Shown one piece after another: positions 51,257 through 61,006 of a DNA stretch of 64,000 nt; position 1 is the stretch's first letter, and each line of letters starts with the position of its first letter. The notes under the pieces are model-generated. The model saw only the letters and a list, made by a program, of their open reading frames with translations. It had not been told where the DNA came from and did not search any database. The translations under genes and the position numbers were made by a program. Origin of the DNA: CAZPUS01 sp964589825 (GTDB lineage Bacteria > Fibrobacterota > Chitinivibrionia > Chitinivibrionales > WJKA01); assembly GCA_964589825.1 (NCBI GenBank), contig CAZPUS010000009.1, forward strand, positions 1 to 64,000. Direction: 5' to 3'.

Positions 51257-53724
51257 TGCAAAACGGTGAAGAATCAAGGGTACGAGGGATATTTATTGAA
51301 GACGAGATGAAAAATTCGTATCTCGATTACTCTATGAGCATGCTCACGGCACGCGCGCTGCCGCATGTACGGGACGGATTGAAACCCGTGCATCGACGAG
51401 TCATGGTGGGTATGAACGATGCAGGACTGCATTATAACCGTCCCCACAAGAAATGCGCCAATGTGGTGGGAAACGTCATGGCGAAATACCATCCTCACGG
51501 CGATATGGCGATTTACGATACCCTGGTGCGTATGGCGCAGCCCTTTTCAATGCGCTATCCGGTGGTTGACGGGCAGGGAAACTTCGGATCCATAGACGGA
51601 GATCCGCCGGCTGCGTACCGATATACCGAGTGCCGAATGAAGCAGATCGCGGAACAGATGCTCTCGGATATCGACAAAGAGACGGTCGACTACATGACCA
51701 ATTACGACGATACCGCGCAGGAGCCGACGGTATTGCCGACGCGCATTCCGTATCTGCTCGTAAACGGCAGCACCGGTATTGCGGTGGGTATGGCGACCAA
51801 TATGGCCCCGCACAATCTTTGTGAAGTGGTAAATGCCCTCAATGCCATGATCGACAATCCCGATATCGGGCTTGACGACCTCATGCAGATCGTTCCGGGG
51901 CCCGATTTTCCCACCGGCGGAATAATACTGGGACGTTCGGGCATCCGGAGTGCCTACGAAACCGGTCGGGGAAAGGTCTATCTTCGGGCCAAAGCGGAAG
52001 TCGTGCAAAAACCGGGCGACAAAGAGGAGATTGTCATCACCGAAATCCCCTATATGGTCAACAAGGCGGCATTGCTCGAAAAAATAGGCAATCTCGTTAA
52101 ACAGAAGAGCATCGAAGGGATTTCGTTTATCCGCGACGAGTCGGATCGTTCCGGTTTAAGAGTCGTGATCGGGGTAAAAAAGGATGATTTCGGCGAGGTG
52201 GTACTGAACAAACTCTACAAATACACGCAGCTTCAGAATACGTTCGGAATTAACAACCTGGCCCTGGTCGATATGCGGCCGCGCTGCCTCGGTTTGAAAG
52301 AGCTTTTGTGGCACTTTATCGAGCACCGTCACGAGGTGGTGACGCGCAGGACAGAGTTCGAGCTGAATAAAGCCCGTCAGCGTGCCCATATTCTCGAAGG
52401 ACTGCGCATCGCTATCGACAATATCGATGAAGTGGTATCGATTATACGAAACAGCGCATCGCCCGATGAGGCGCACCATAAGCTCGTCGAACGTTTCGAG
52501 CTGTCGGATGAGCAGACCAAAGCGATCCTGAACATGCGGCTGCAGCGTCTTACCGGACTCGAAAAAGAGAAGATCGATCAGGAGTACAACGACCTTCTCG
52601 AAAAGATCGCCTACTACGAAAAGGTACTGGCAAACCGGGACATACGCATGGAGATCATAAAAGAGGAACTCAATGAGGTAAAAGCCAAATTCGGTGATGA
52701 ACGACGCACGCAGATCGTCGAAGACTTCCGCGATGTCGATATAGAGGATATGATTGCGGATGAAGATATGGTGATCACCATGACGCGTGAGGGCTACATC
52801 AAACGATGCGCCGCGGATACCTATCGCGCCCAGTCGCGCGGTGGCAGAGGCATTCGCGGTATGCAGTCCAAAGAGACCGACTTCGTGGAGCATATCTTTG
52901 TGGCGAGTGCCCATTCGCACGTGCTTTTCTTTACGAATATGGGACGCTGCTATGCGCTCAAAGTCTACCAGATACCCGAGGCCGGACGCAATTCAAAGGG
53001 ACGTTCCATTATCAATCTTCTTCAGTTGCGTGACGATGAGCAGGTCGCATCGTTTATTCCGGTAAAAGAATTCGATGAGGGACGATTCATTATGATAGCC
53101 ACCCGTAAGGGGGTGATAAACAAGCAGCCGCTGACGGCCTACGGCAATATCCGACGCGGTGGGCTCAATGCCATCCATCTCGATGAGCACGACAGAGTGA
53201 TACGCTGTGCAATAACCGATGGTGAAAAGGATATCATGCTGGGAACCCATCACGGTCGTGCGGTGCGTTTTCACGAGAGTTCGGTACGACAGCTGGGACG
53301 GAATACGCGCGGTATCAAAGGCGTTGCACTCAAAGACGGCGATGTGGTAATCGATCTGGCGGTGGTGAATGAAGATGACACCCTGCTTACGGTTACGGAA
53401 AACGGCTACGGAAAACGTACTCCTGTTCCCGAATACAGAAAGACGAATCGTGCAACCGCCGGTGTGATTAACATTAAATGCAGCCCCCGAAACGGCAATG
53501 TCGTTGCAATGAAGCGCATAACCGGCAGTCCGGATGTCATGCTGGTAACCAGAAACGGTATTATTATCCGCAGCGATGCCGGGTCTGTGTCATGTATAGG
53601 AAGAAATACCCAGGGGATAAAGCTGATTAATCTTTCCGAGGAGGACAGCGTGATCGCGGTTGCGATATGCAGTAAGCAGGAAGAGATAGATCAGCAGCTC
53701 GATGAAGAGCAGGCTGCTGACTAA
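51253..53724 (+). CDS. gyrA: DNA gyrase subunit A
   Basis: 823 residues. The catalytic Tyr is in AAYRYTECRMK, after PHGDMAIYDTLVRMAQPF (the quinolone-determining region), with RALPHVRDGLKPVHRR near the N-terminus. The C-terminal pinwheel has repeated blades, including the GyrA-box QSRGGRGIRGM (Q-x3-G-x-x-G), which marks a gyrase rather than ParC. The start overlaps the surE stop (ATGA). The end overlaps the convergent SLBB gene by four bases. Confidence 0.97.
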   Translation: MMQNGEESRVRGIFIEDEMKNSYLDYSMSMLTARALPHVRDGLKPVHRRVMVGMNDAGLHYNRPHKKCANVVGNVMAKYHPHGDMAIYDTLVRMAQPFSMRYPVVDGQGNFGSIDGDPPAAYRYTECRMKQIAEQMLSDIDKETVDYMTNYDDTAQEPTVLPTRIPYLLVNGSTGIAVGMATNMAPHNLCEVVNALNAMIDNPDIGLDDLMQIVPGPDFPTGGIILGRSGIRSAYETGRGKVYLRAKAEVVQKPGDKEEIVITEIPYMVNKAALLEKIGNLVKQKSIEGISFIRDESDRSGLRVVIGVKKDDFGEVVLNKLYKYTQLQNTFGINNLALVDMRPRCLGLKELLWHFIEHRHEVVTRRTEFELNKARQRAHILEGLRIAIDNIDEVVSIIRNSASPDEAHHKLVERFELSDEQTKAILNMRLQRLTGLEKEKIDQEYNDLLEKIAYYEKVLANRDIRMEIIKEELNEVKAKFGDERRTQIVEDFRDVDIEDMIADEDMVITMTREGYIKRCAADTYRAQSRGGRGIRGMQSKETDFVEHIFVASAHSHVLFFTNMGRCYALKVYQIPEAGRNSKGRSIINLLQLRDDEQVASFIPVKEFDEGRFIMIATRKGVINKQPLTAYGNIRRGGLNAIHLDEHDRVIRCAITDGEKDIMLGTHHGRAVRFHESSVRQLGRNTRGIKGVALKDGDVVIDLAVVNEDDTLLTVTENGYGKRTPVPEYRKTNRATAGVINIKCSPRNGNVVAMKRITGSPDVMLVTRNGIIIRSDAGSVSCIGRNTQGIKLINLSEEDSVIAVAICSKQEEIDQQLDEEQAAD

Positions 53725-56174
53725 TTGAATGCGGTAATGATTATACCTGCGGTAGCGGCGAACTTGTAGATCGAGTCGAGCGTCTGCATAAATATTTTGA
53801 AACGGTTTGCGTATTCGACTTTTTTCGGTACCACGATCGCATCGCCGCCGCTAAGCCGGTAGCGCATGATGTTGGTCATTCCTGAAGAGACTATCGTACC
53901 GTTCGCCTTAATAACATATGCGTTCGATTTTTTTGCCTGTGAGGTAAATCCTCCGGCACGGGATACGTAATCCTTTACCGGCTGACCGGGTGTCTGCACA
54001 AACGTACGCGGATTATAGACTTCTCCGATGATACTGACCGTCTTTATAGGGTCCGGGATATAAAGGCTGTCTTTATCCTTGAGGGTGAAGTCTTCATAGT
54101 TTCGTTCTTTGGTAAAATCGATTACCACGCGACCGTCGGGCGCTTTCTGCTGAAGTTGTGACAGCAGCATCTGCTGCTGGGCGAGGATGTTCTGAGCCTC
54201 CTCGGTTTTTCCTCTTGACGCCATCTGCGTACTCAGCGAGGCGATCTGGGTTCTGAGTGTTGAGATGTATTCGCGTTTTTGTTCAGTCTGACGTCGTTTA
54301 ACCGATTCCCTCACAAACATTGCCCCCTCGAGATAGGCCTCTTTGGTAAATCCTCCTGCGCGACGTATGATATCACCCAGCGATTCTCCCTCGAGAATTA
54401 CGTACTCACCTGGATAATTCACTTCTCCGGCGAGGGTAATGCGTCGGCGCGGCATCCACCCTTTTTTGGTACGGATATAGACCGCATCTTTTTTCTGCAG
54501 TATATGGTTGTGTGCGGAATCGCTTCGAAGGGCGCACTCCACGCAGAATTCAATCTTTTCGGTAATAACCTGTTCTCCGGAATAATTTTTACGATAGAGT
54601 TCGCCGCGGACATTACTCGCTTCTTCGCGCAGCCCGCCCGCAATGATTATGAGATCGCGTACGGTCATGTTTTCCATTAGCTTTTTATCGCCCGTATCGT
54701 TGACCGCGCCGTGAATCGAGACATTACGGATCGGATCGAAAAATGAACGGTTGAAGATGACTATGCTGTCACGGGCTGCAAGTCGCCTGTTTTCCTCCGC
54801 ATTTTCGTGCAGTGCATCCGTGACGTTGAAGGTAATCAGCTTTTTTCCCTGAGAATTTTCACTGTATCGTTTGATAAGCGCGTATTCCATAAACGTGTTG
54901 CGTGCAAGAAGGGAGGAAGAGGAGAGGATATCGTTGATTCGCATACCGGGCGAAAATTCGTATTTGCCGGGTCGTGTGACGTTACCGGTGAGATAGACCA
55001 CGTTTTTGTCTTTTTCGACGATGGGGAATACCTTGACCACATCTCCGTCATCGAGCGCGAACGAATCGAGTGTGTCAACAGATGTGCGTGCGGTAATATC
55101 GAGTACGATCTGGTAGTCGTTTTGTACAAGGCGTTCCACCTGAATCCGGTTTGTCCAGGCCGCGGGGGTCAGCCCGCCTGCCAGATCGATAAGGTCCTGC
55201 ACCGTGGCGTCTTCGCTGACTTCGTATATCGCGCTGCGCATCACGTTGCCGGTGATTGCCGCCATTGTTGTTACGGTGGGGATAAATAGTACGTCTCCCG
55301 ACATCAGACGCAGATTTTCACGGCTTTCTCCGGAGAGCAGAAAGTCATAAAGATCGATCCGGGCCACGGTACGTCCGTTGCGTTTTACCGCAACGTTACG
55401 AAGAGAGGCGTCTTTTGTCAGTCCGCCTGCGGCAAAAAGTGCGTCATTGAGACTGGATAACGCCCCGATTGTGTATCTGCCGGGCTTTTTTGCCTGACCC
55501 ATTACGTAGACATAGATGGAGTGCAACTGCCCCATGGTGACCGAGGCCTGCACGCCTTTCATGTTTTCGATTTTTTTTCTTACAGTTCGCTGCAGGGAGC
55601 TGAAGGTCATTCCCGCCACGGCGGCAGGTCCGATATGCGGCACATTAATCCTACCGTTGCGATCGACAGTCAGACGATGGTCCTCATTGATTCTACCCCA
55701 CATGGTAAGCTGTATTTCATCTCCCACACCGATGGTATAATCAGCAGGAACAGGGACTGTAGACAACTGCAAAGAAGAGAGCGGCCGGGTGTTCGAAAAA
55801 ACCGACGCACCGAATACCTCGAGTGAATCGCGCATTTTTTCGGGACTGAGATAGGTGCCGCGTACAATTTTTTCATAGATCGACTTTGGTTGCTTTTTTT
55901 TATCCTGTTCATCCCCTTTTTTCTTTTTTTTCAGCGAATCGGGAGTCTCCTCCAGTGACAATAAACCCTCCTCTGAAGAAGAAGACTGATGCGCGCGAAG
56001 TGCCTCTTCAACCTGTTCATTCCCACCCTGCTGTAGCATTTGTTGCAGCTGTTGTGATGATACCGATGATGCGTTGGCGGAAACCGATGCGGGAATCTGC
56101 TGCGCCATGGACAAACCCGAAAAAACACACGAAAGTGCAAGGGCGGCACCTAAAGTTCGGATAACGGTTTTCAT
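53721..56174 (-). CDS. polysaccharide export protein with SLBB repeats
   Basis: 817 residues. Signal peptide (TLGAALALSCVFSGLSMA), a Gln-rich and Lys-rich linker, Poly_export domain (VPADYTIGVGDEIQLTMWG, VDRNGRINVPHIG), then at least five SLBB domains, with repeated pattern such as GQAKKPGRYTIGALSSLNDAL and GEVNYPGEYVILEGESLGDI. A Wza-like outer-membrane export role is likely. A C-terminal hydrophobic stretch (FAATAGIIITAFN) may be a membrane helix. ATG at 56174 has an AGAGGAG site. No capsule genes are adjacent; 95 bases separate it from ftsE. Confidence 0.92.
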   Translation of the reverse strand: MKTVIRTLGAALALSCVFSGLSMAQQIPASVSANASSVSSQQLQQMLQQGGNEQVEEALRAHQSSSSEEGLLSLEETPDSLKKKKKGDEQDKKKQPKSIYEKIVRGTYLSPEKMRDSLEVFGASVFSNTRPLSSLQLSTVPVPADYTIGVGDEIQLTMWGRINEDHRLTVDRNGRINVPHIGPAAVAGMTFSSLQRTVRKKIENMKGVQASVTMGQLHSIYVYVMGQAKKPGRYTIGALSSLNDALFAAGGLTKDASLRNVAVKRNGRTVARIDLYDFLLSGESRENLRLMSGDVLFIPTVTTMAAITGNVMRSAIYEVSEDATVQDLIDLAGGLTPAAWTNRIQVERLVQNDYQIVLDITARTSVDTLDSFALDDGDVVKVFPIVEKDKNVVYLTGNVTRPGKYEFSPGMRINDILSSSSLLARNTFMEYALIKRYSENSQGKKLITFNVTDALHENAEENRRLAARDSIVIFNRSFFDPIRNVSIHGAVNDTGDKKLMENMTVRDLIIIAGGLREEASNVRGELYRKNYSGEQVITEKIEFCVECALRSDSAHNHILQKKDAVYIRTKKGWMPRRRITLAGEVNYPGEYVILEGESLGDIIRRAGGFTKEAYLEGAMFVRESVKRRQTEQKREYISTLRTQIASLSTQMASRGKTEEAQNILAQQQMLLSQLQQKAPDGRVVIDFTKERNYEDFTLKDKDSLYIPDPIKTVSIIGEVYNPRTFVQTPGQPVKDYVSRAGGFTSQAKKSNAYVIKANGTIVSSGMTNIMRYRLSGGDAIVVPKKVEYANRFKIFMQTLDSIYKFAATAGIIITAFN

Positions 56175-56268
56175 TTTTCTCCTCTTAAAAGGTGATAAAC
56201 TGTTGCGACTCATGCCTGTAATTGCCATACGGCGGTATTTTTAAGTGCTACTTAATTGACTGGATGTT

Positions 56269-56967
56269 TCAGGAAAAGACAAAATCGAGCTTCGGCTTTT
56301 GTGTTTCATCGCCACCCCCCACAAGGCGGCCGGCGTGGAGTGCTATCTGACGATAAGGGTATGCACGGATAATATTCTGATCGTGTGTAGCCATAATCAC
56401 GGTCGTGCCCCAGCTGTTTATCTGTTGCAGCAGCTCCATGATTTCAAAAGAGACTTTCATGTCGAGATTGCCGGTAGGCTCGTCCGCAAGAAGGACCCAT
56501 GGCGTATTCGCTATTGCCCGTGCAATACAGACCCGTTGCTGTTCGCCACCGGAGAGCTGTTGCGGAAAATGAGAACATTTATGACTCAGTCCGGTATAGG
56601 AAAGGACCTCGAGCACGCGCTTTTTGATTTTGCGGTTCGACATTCCTGTTACCCGCACTGCAAATGCGACATTGCCGAATACATCGCGATCGTAAAGCAG
56701 CCGAAAATCCTGAAATACGATACCGAGTTTTCGTCGCAAAAAAGGGATATGTCGTTTTTTCATATATTTTGAATCGTATCCGCAGGAAAAGACATGGCCT
56801 TTGGTAGGCAGTTCCTCCATATAGATGTGTTTGAGAACCGTGGTTTTGCCTGCACCGCTTTCCCCGGTAAGATAGATAAATTCACCCTTATCAATAAAAA
56901 AAGAAAGGTGCGATATCGCATCGCTGGTTTGCTGATATGTCTTTGTTACATTCGAAAATTCGATCAT
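56269..56967 (-). CDS. ftsE: FtsE-like ABC transporter ATPase
   Basis: 232 residues. Walker A TGESGAGKTTVL, Q-loop FQDFRLLYDRDVFGNVAF, signature QQLSGGEQQRVCIARAI, Walker B VLLADEPTGNLD and H-loop ATHD. The DFRLL-x-DRDVFGNVAF pattern is typical of FtsE. FtsE works with FtsX to control peptidoglycan hydrolysis in division. No ftsX follows; the next gene is the SLBB protein. The start overlaps the upstream methyltransferase by four bases. Confidence 0.9.
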   Translation of the reverse strand: MIEFSNVTKTYQQTSDAISHLSFFIDKGEFIYLTGESGAGKTTVLKHIYMEELPTKGHVFSCGYDSKYMKKRHIPFLRRKLGIVFQDFRLLYDRDVFGNVAFAVRVTGMSNRKIKKRVLEVLSYTGLSHKCSHFPQQLSGGEQQRVCIARAIANTPWVLLADEPTGNLDMKVSFEIMELLQQINSWGTTVIMATHDQNIIRAYPYRQIALHAGRLVGGGDETQKPKLDFVFS

Positions 56968-57746
56968 ATCGTGTTCTTTTTAAGACAGAAATGTATTCGT
57001 TCCGAATTTTTTTTCCATCTGCGAAATGAAAAATCGTCCCAGATACCGAGTGTTGAAAAGAGTGCCGGATCTATGATACTTTGTATCTCTTCGGTGGTGA
57101 ATATGTGTTGTTTGTGGCATTCCCGGTATTTCCTATAGCTGTCTTTGTGTGTGTCCTGTGATATAAAAATACTAAAATCATTATATTGTATGTGGTTTTT
57201 TTTATCGTACCAGCTTTCTCTGACGTATTCGTGTTCGCCCACGCGTTCATGATCGATGATATCGTAAAAATATTTGAGAGAATTGTATTCGGTCGTAATG
57301 TCGAACAGCACGATACCGCCCGGCAGCAGCAGTCGGTATGCTTCGGAAAAAAATGCGGAATAGGCATCCAGGTGCGGGAGGTAATTTATTCCATCGTACA
57401 GAAATACCACCATGTCGAATGCTGGCTGAAACGGCAGCGATTGGGCGTGCGCACATACTACCTGTGTGTCTGTTTTCTTTTGTGCCGCCCGGCACATACC
57501 CGGAGAGACGTCACTGCCCTGCCAGCTATAGCCGGTGTGTATCAGCATTTTTCCGAGTGTACCCGTACCGGCACCCGCTTCGAGGATTGTGTGCAATCTG
57601 CCGTTAAGGTATCGTTCCGCGATGTGTTGTATGAGCTGCAGCCATCTGGAATACTCGACATGACGCATGACATGATCGTAAATACCGGCAAGGATTTCAT
57701 AGGGGGGCATACTCGCGTGGGTGCTGGGTGAGGAGTGCGTATTCAT
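56964..57746 (-). CDS. class I SAM-dependent methyltransferase
   Basis: 260 residues. SAM-binding motif ILEAGAGTGTLGKML, GSDVSPGMCRAA, then FDMVVFLYDGINYLPHLD and LLLPGGIVLFDITTE. The N-terminus YEILAGIYDHVMRHVEYSRW is common in small-molecule methyltransferases. Substrate unknown. ATG at 57746 is preferred; an ATG at 57803 is in frame. It is coupled to ftsE. The gap 57747-57886 holds the serA terminator. Confidence 0.85.
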   Translation of the reverse strand: MNTHSSPSTHASMPPYEILAGIYDHVMRHVEYSRWLQLIQHIAERYLNGRLHTILEAGAGTGTLGKMLIHTGYSWQGSDVSPGMCRAAQKKTDTQVVCAHAQSLPFQPAFDMVVFLYDGINYLPHLDAYSAFFSEAYRLLLPGGIVLFDITTEYNSLKYFYDIIDHERVGEHEYVRESWYDKKNHIQYNDFSIFISQDTHKDSYRKYRECHKQHIFTTEEIQSIIDPALFSTLGIWDDFSFRRWKKNSERIHFCLKKNTI

Positions 57747-57827
57747 AGGTCGGTCAATACAAAAAACGATGGCACTGTGGATGCCGGTACGCAGAACCGG
57801 CAATTGGTGAATACCCCTGAAAATAGT

Positions 57828-57864
57828 AAAACGACAGTACGGGTTTTACCACGTACTGCCGTTT
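57828..57864 (-). terminator. terminator after serA
   Basis: On the minus strand ACGGCAGTACG pairs with CGTACTGTCGT, with a ten-base loop, followed by a short T run. It is about 25 bases beyond the serA stop codon. The run of T is only four long, so efficiency may be moderate. Confidence 0.75.
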
Positions 57865-57886
57865 GAATGCTGCAGGTAAGGGGTGT

Positions 57887-59065
57887 TCAGTGTACTTCGT
57901 TTTCGAGAGAGCGTACCATAATCGTTCCTTTGATGGCGCGAAGGCGTTCGAGTACGTCCTCCGCGACATCGCCCGTTACATCGATGATATTATAAGCGAT
58001 ATCATTTTTATGCTTATTGAGCATATCTTCGATATTGAGTCCCGCGTCACCGAGTATCGCGGTGATCTGTCCGACCATATTCGGAATATTCTCGGTGGCG
58101 ACAAGAATACGATGCGGACCCGAAACCTCAAGCTTACACGCGGGGAAGTTGACGGAGTTGGTTATGTTGCCGTTTTCAAGAAAATCAATCATCTGTTCGG
58201 ATGCCATTACGGCGCTGTTGTCCTCCGCCTCGGCAGTCGACGCACCCAGATGCGGGATACCGATCACGTTGTCGTGTTTGAGTAGTGTTTCATCGGGAAA
58301 GTCGGTTACATAACATGAGACTATATCGTTATCCATCGCTTCGACGAGGTCTTCGTTATTCACCAGCCCGCCCCGGGCAAAGTTGAGCAGCACCGTTGAT
58401 TTTTCCATGACGGAAAACTTGGAACTGTTGAGTATACCCTTTGTCTTATCATTGAGTGGTACGTGCAGGGAAATATAGTCGCACTGAGAGAGCAAATTCT
58501 CGAGCGTCTTTTCCCGCTGAACGCCCCGGGAAAGCCCCCATGCCGCTTCAACCGAGATAAAGGGGTCGTAGCCGAGTACGTTCATTCCCAGATCGGAGGC
58601 GGCATTTGCCACGAGCACGCCGATTGCACCGAGTCCGACAACACCGAGGGTCTTTCCCGCGATTTCGTGGCCGGCAAAATCGGATTTCCCCTTTTCGACC
58701 AGCTTGGGGACCTGGTCACCCTTACCTACGAGCGTTTTTGCCCACTTAATTCCGCCCATTATATCTCTTGATGAGAGCAGCATACCCGCAAGTACGAGCT
58801 CCTTTACCCCGTTGGCATTCGATCCGGGGGTGTTGAACACCGGGATACCCTTTTTCGTGCATTTTCCCACAGGGATATTGTTTACCCCCGCACCCGCTCT
58901 GGCAATCGCCATCAGCGACTCCGGAAGTTCCATGTCGTGCATTTTGTAGCTTCTGAGCAGTATTCCATTAGGATCGAGGATCTGGGAGGCTACTTCGTAG
59001 TTGTCGTTATCAAAAAGCTGCAGCCCTTTTCGTGAAATTTTGTTCAGTTTCTGTATTCGATACAT
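57887..59065 (-). CDS. serA: D-3-phosphoglycerate dehydrogenase SerA
   Basis: 392 residues. Substrate domain (ARAGAGVNNIPVGKCTKKGI, NTPGSNANGVKELVLAGML), NAD site (LGVVGLGAIGVLVANAA), catalytic Arg in LLNFARGGLVN, Glu in DFPDET and His in IGIPHLGAS, then a C-terminal ACT domain (ENIPNMVGQITAILGDAGL). It starts serine synthesis from 3-phosphoglycerate. AAGGAG site. It is 79 bases downstream of serC in the rex-serC-serA unit. Confidence 0.96.
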   Translation of the reverse strand: MYRIQKLNKISRKGLQLFDNDNYEVASQILDPNGILLRSYKMHDMELPESLMAIARAGAGVNNIPVGKCTKKGIPVFNTPGSNANGVKELVLAGMLLSSRDIMGGIKWAKTLVGKGDQVPKLVEKGKSDFAGHEIAGKTLGVVGLGAIGVLVANAASDLGMNVLGYDPFISVEAAWGLSRGVQREKTLENLLSQCDYISLHVPLNDKTKGILNSSKFSVMEKSTVLLNFARGGLVNNEDLVEAMDNDIVSCYVTDFPDETLLKHDNVIGIPHLGASTAEAEDNSAVMASEQMIDFLENGNITNSVNFPACKLEVSGPHRILVATENIPNMVGQITAILGDAGLNIEDMLNKHKNDIAYNIIDVTGDVAEDVLERLRAIKGTIMVRSLENEVH

Positions 59066-59144
59066 CGTATACTCTCCTTGTGTGTCAGGTTAAAAAGTCC
59101 GGTGCAGATAAATTCCTTCTCGTTCTCATGAACGTCGTTGGGTA

Positions 59145-60230
59145 TCAGCTGTTGCGTTGTTCGAACTCTTTCATGAAATCGACAAGCGCTTTGACACCTT
59201 CCACGGGCATTGCGTTGTAGATACTTGCGCGCATACCGCCAACCGTACGGTGGCCTTTCAGCGTTTTAAGTCCCCGTGAGTCCGCCTCTTTGATAAATGC
59301 GGCATTTAACTCATCCGTGGGCAGTATAAACGGCACATTCATGAGTGAGCGGTCCTTTTCTTTAACTGTGCCTGAAAAAAGCGTTGAATTGTCGAGATAA
59401 TCGTACAGAATCTGTGCCTTTTCACGGTTTATCTTTGCCATTTCCTCAACGCCGCCGATTCTTTGTTCGAGCCATTCGAACACCATTTTCGTGATATAGA
59501 TACTGTAACACGGGGGTGTATTGTACAGCGAATCTTTATCCGCATGGGTTTTGTAATCGAGCATTTTCGGCGTGAAATCGAGCGCATGGCCGACCAGATC
59601 GTCACGTATAATGACCACGGTAACCCCGGCAGGGCCGATATTTTTTTGCGCCCCGGCATAAATGAGTCCGAATTTCGACACATCATACGGCTCGGAAAGA
59701 ATATTGGATGACATATCGGCAACAATGGGTACGTTGCCGGTATCGGGTATGGACGTGAAACGGGTTCCGTATATGGTGTTGTTGGTAGTGATGTGGAAAA
59801 AATCGGCATTCGGGTCGAATTTTGACGAATCTATCTCCGGGATATAGGTAAAGGTGGTATCCTCGGACGATGCGACGGTGTTCACATCACCGTAGCGTTT
59901 CGCTTCCGCGATTGCTCGTTTTGACCATTGACCGGTGTGCACAAAATCGGCCGATTTGCTTGAACGGAAAAGGTTGAGTGGCACCATGGCGAACTGAAGA
60001 TTGGCGCCGCCCTGGAGAAAGAGGACCCGGTAATTATCGGGTATGTGCATGAGTGAGCGCAGCTTTGCTTCCGCGGTTTTGATGATTTCATCGAAAGCGG
60101 GTGAGCGGTGACTCATCTCCATTACCGACATTCCGGTACCGTTGTAGTCGAGCATCTCTTCGGATGCACGACGCAGTACTTCTTCCGGGAGAGTGGCGGG
60201 ACCTGCGGAAAAATTGTATACTCGCGACAT
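59145..60230 (-). CDS. serC: phosphoserine aminotransferase SerC
   Basis: 361 residues. Start NFSAGPATLPEEVLRRA, GTGMSVMEMSHRS, LFLQGGANLQFAMVPLN, PLP lysine in LIYAGAQKNIGPAG, and C-terminal GGMRASIYNAMPVEGVKALV. It transaminates 3-phosphohydroxypyruvate to phosphoserine with glutamate. GGAGG site before the ATG. Located between rex and serA. Confidence 0.97.
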   Translation of the reverse strand: MSRVYNFSAGPATLPEEVLRRASEEMLDYNGTGMSVMEMSHRSPAFDEIIKTAEAKLRSLMHIPDNYRVLFLQGGANLQFAMVPLNLFRSSKSADFVHTGQWSKRAIAEAKRYGDVNTVASSEDTTFTYIPEIDSSKFDPNADFFHITTNNTIYGTRFTSIPDTGNVPIVADMSSNILSEPYDVSKFGLIYAGAQKNIGPAGVTVVIIRDDLVGHALDFTPKMLDYKTHADKDSLYNTPPCYSIYITKMVFEWLEQRIGGVEEMAKINREKAQILYDYLDNSTLFSGTVKEKDRSLMNVPFILPTDELNAAFIKEADSRGLKTLKGHRTVGGMRASIYNAMPVEGVKALVDFMKEFEQRNS

Positions 60231-60247
60231 AAAAACCTCCGGTTAAT

Positions 60248-60928
60248 TTAGGTAAATGAAACAATAGTCGATTCGTGTGAACGTGTGGTGTTGGAATCTG
60301 CGGATGTATGAAGAAATCCGGACAAAAGAGTGAGTTCTCCTGCCGGATCAATGCTCTGCATGACAATATCGGCACCGCCTGTATCGATAACCACCGCAGT
60401 TGCGTTGATGATCCCCTTGATACCGGCATCGATAAGTGCATTGGCCTGAAGTTGTGCGTGTTGCGGGGCAACGGCGATTATGCCGATTTCTATGTGTTCG
60501 CGAGGCACTACTTCCGGGATTTCACTGGCAGTAAAAAGTGGCATAGGCGTGCGAAGAATTTCGATCTTATTTACATCTGAGTCGAATCCTGCGACCACGG
60601 AGTATGGAGTATCCGCTTCATGAATATACGAGGCGAGGGCGCATCCCAGTTGACTCAAACCGACAACGCAGGTGTTGCGTACCCGGTCGAGACCGAGCAG
60701 ATTCCTGATTCGGTCTTTAAGAAGCGCAACCGAATACCCTGCACGTGTCTGACCGATGCCGCCGAGGTGATTGACGTCTTTGCGGATATTATGCGCACCG
60801 ATATGCAGCATTTTCCCCAGCGTAAAGGAGGAAATGCGGGCATCGGGCGAGTCGTACAGTGTGTTAAGAATGCGATAGATACGGCACAACCGTTTTATTG
60901 TCGGGGTAGGTATGTGTGTCGTGCTCAT
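60248..60928 (-). CDS. rex: redox-sensing repressor Rex
   Basis: 226 residues. N-terminal winged helix (TIKRLCRIYRILNTL, ISSFTLGKMLHIGAHNIRKD), and NAD(H) domain (CVVGLSQLGCALASYI) with domain-swapped C-terminal helix truncated or diverged. The usual G-x-G-N-L-G is G-L-S-Q-L-G here, a notable change in the dinucleotide loop. Rex represses genes when NAD+ dominates. ATG at 60928 starts at the DNA-binding domain. A candidate operator lies 34 bases upstream. Confidence 0.9.
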   Translation of the reverse strand: MSTTHIPTPTIKRLCRIYRILNTLYDSPDARISSFTLGKMLHIGAHNIRKDVNHLGGIGQTRAGYSVALLKDRIRNLLGLDRVRNTCVVGLSQLGCALASYIHEADTPYSVVAGFDSDVNKIEILRTPMPLFTASEIPEVVPREHIEIGIIAVAPQHAQLQANALIDAGIKGIINATAVVIDTGGADIVMQSIDPAGELTLLSGFLHTSADSNTTRSHESTIVSFT

Positions 60929-60961
60929 AAAAAATGATAAAAAGAAGAACAAGCTGACAAA

Positions 60962-60979
60962 TTGTGAAAAAATGTACAA
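60962..60979. promoter_or_regulatory. candidate Rex operator
   Basis: TTGTGAA, four bases, TGTACAA. The known Rex site is TTGTGAA-N4-TTCACAA; 12 of 14 half-site bases agree. Its location just before rex suggests autoregulation and control of serC and serA. Confidence 0.5.
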
Positions 60980-61006
60980 AACATAAAATACAATGTGGTA
61001 TCTGCA

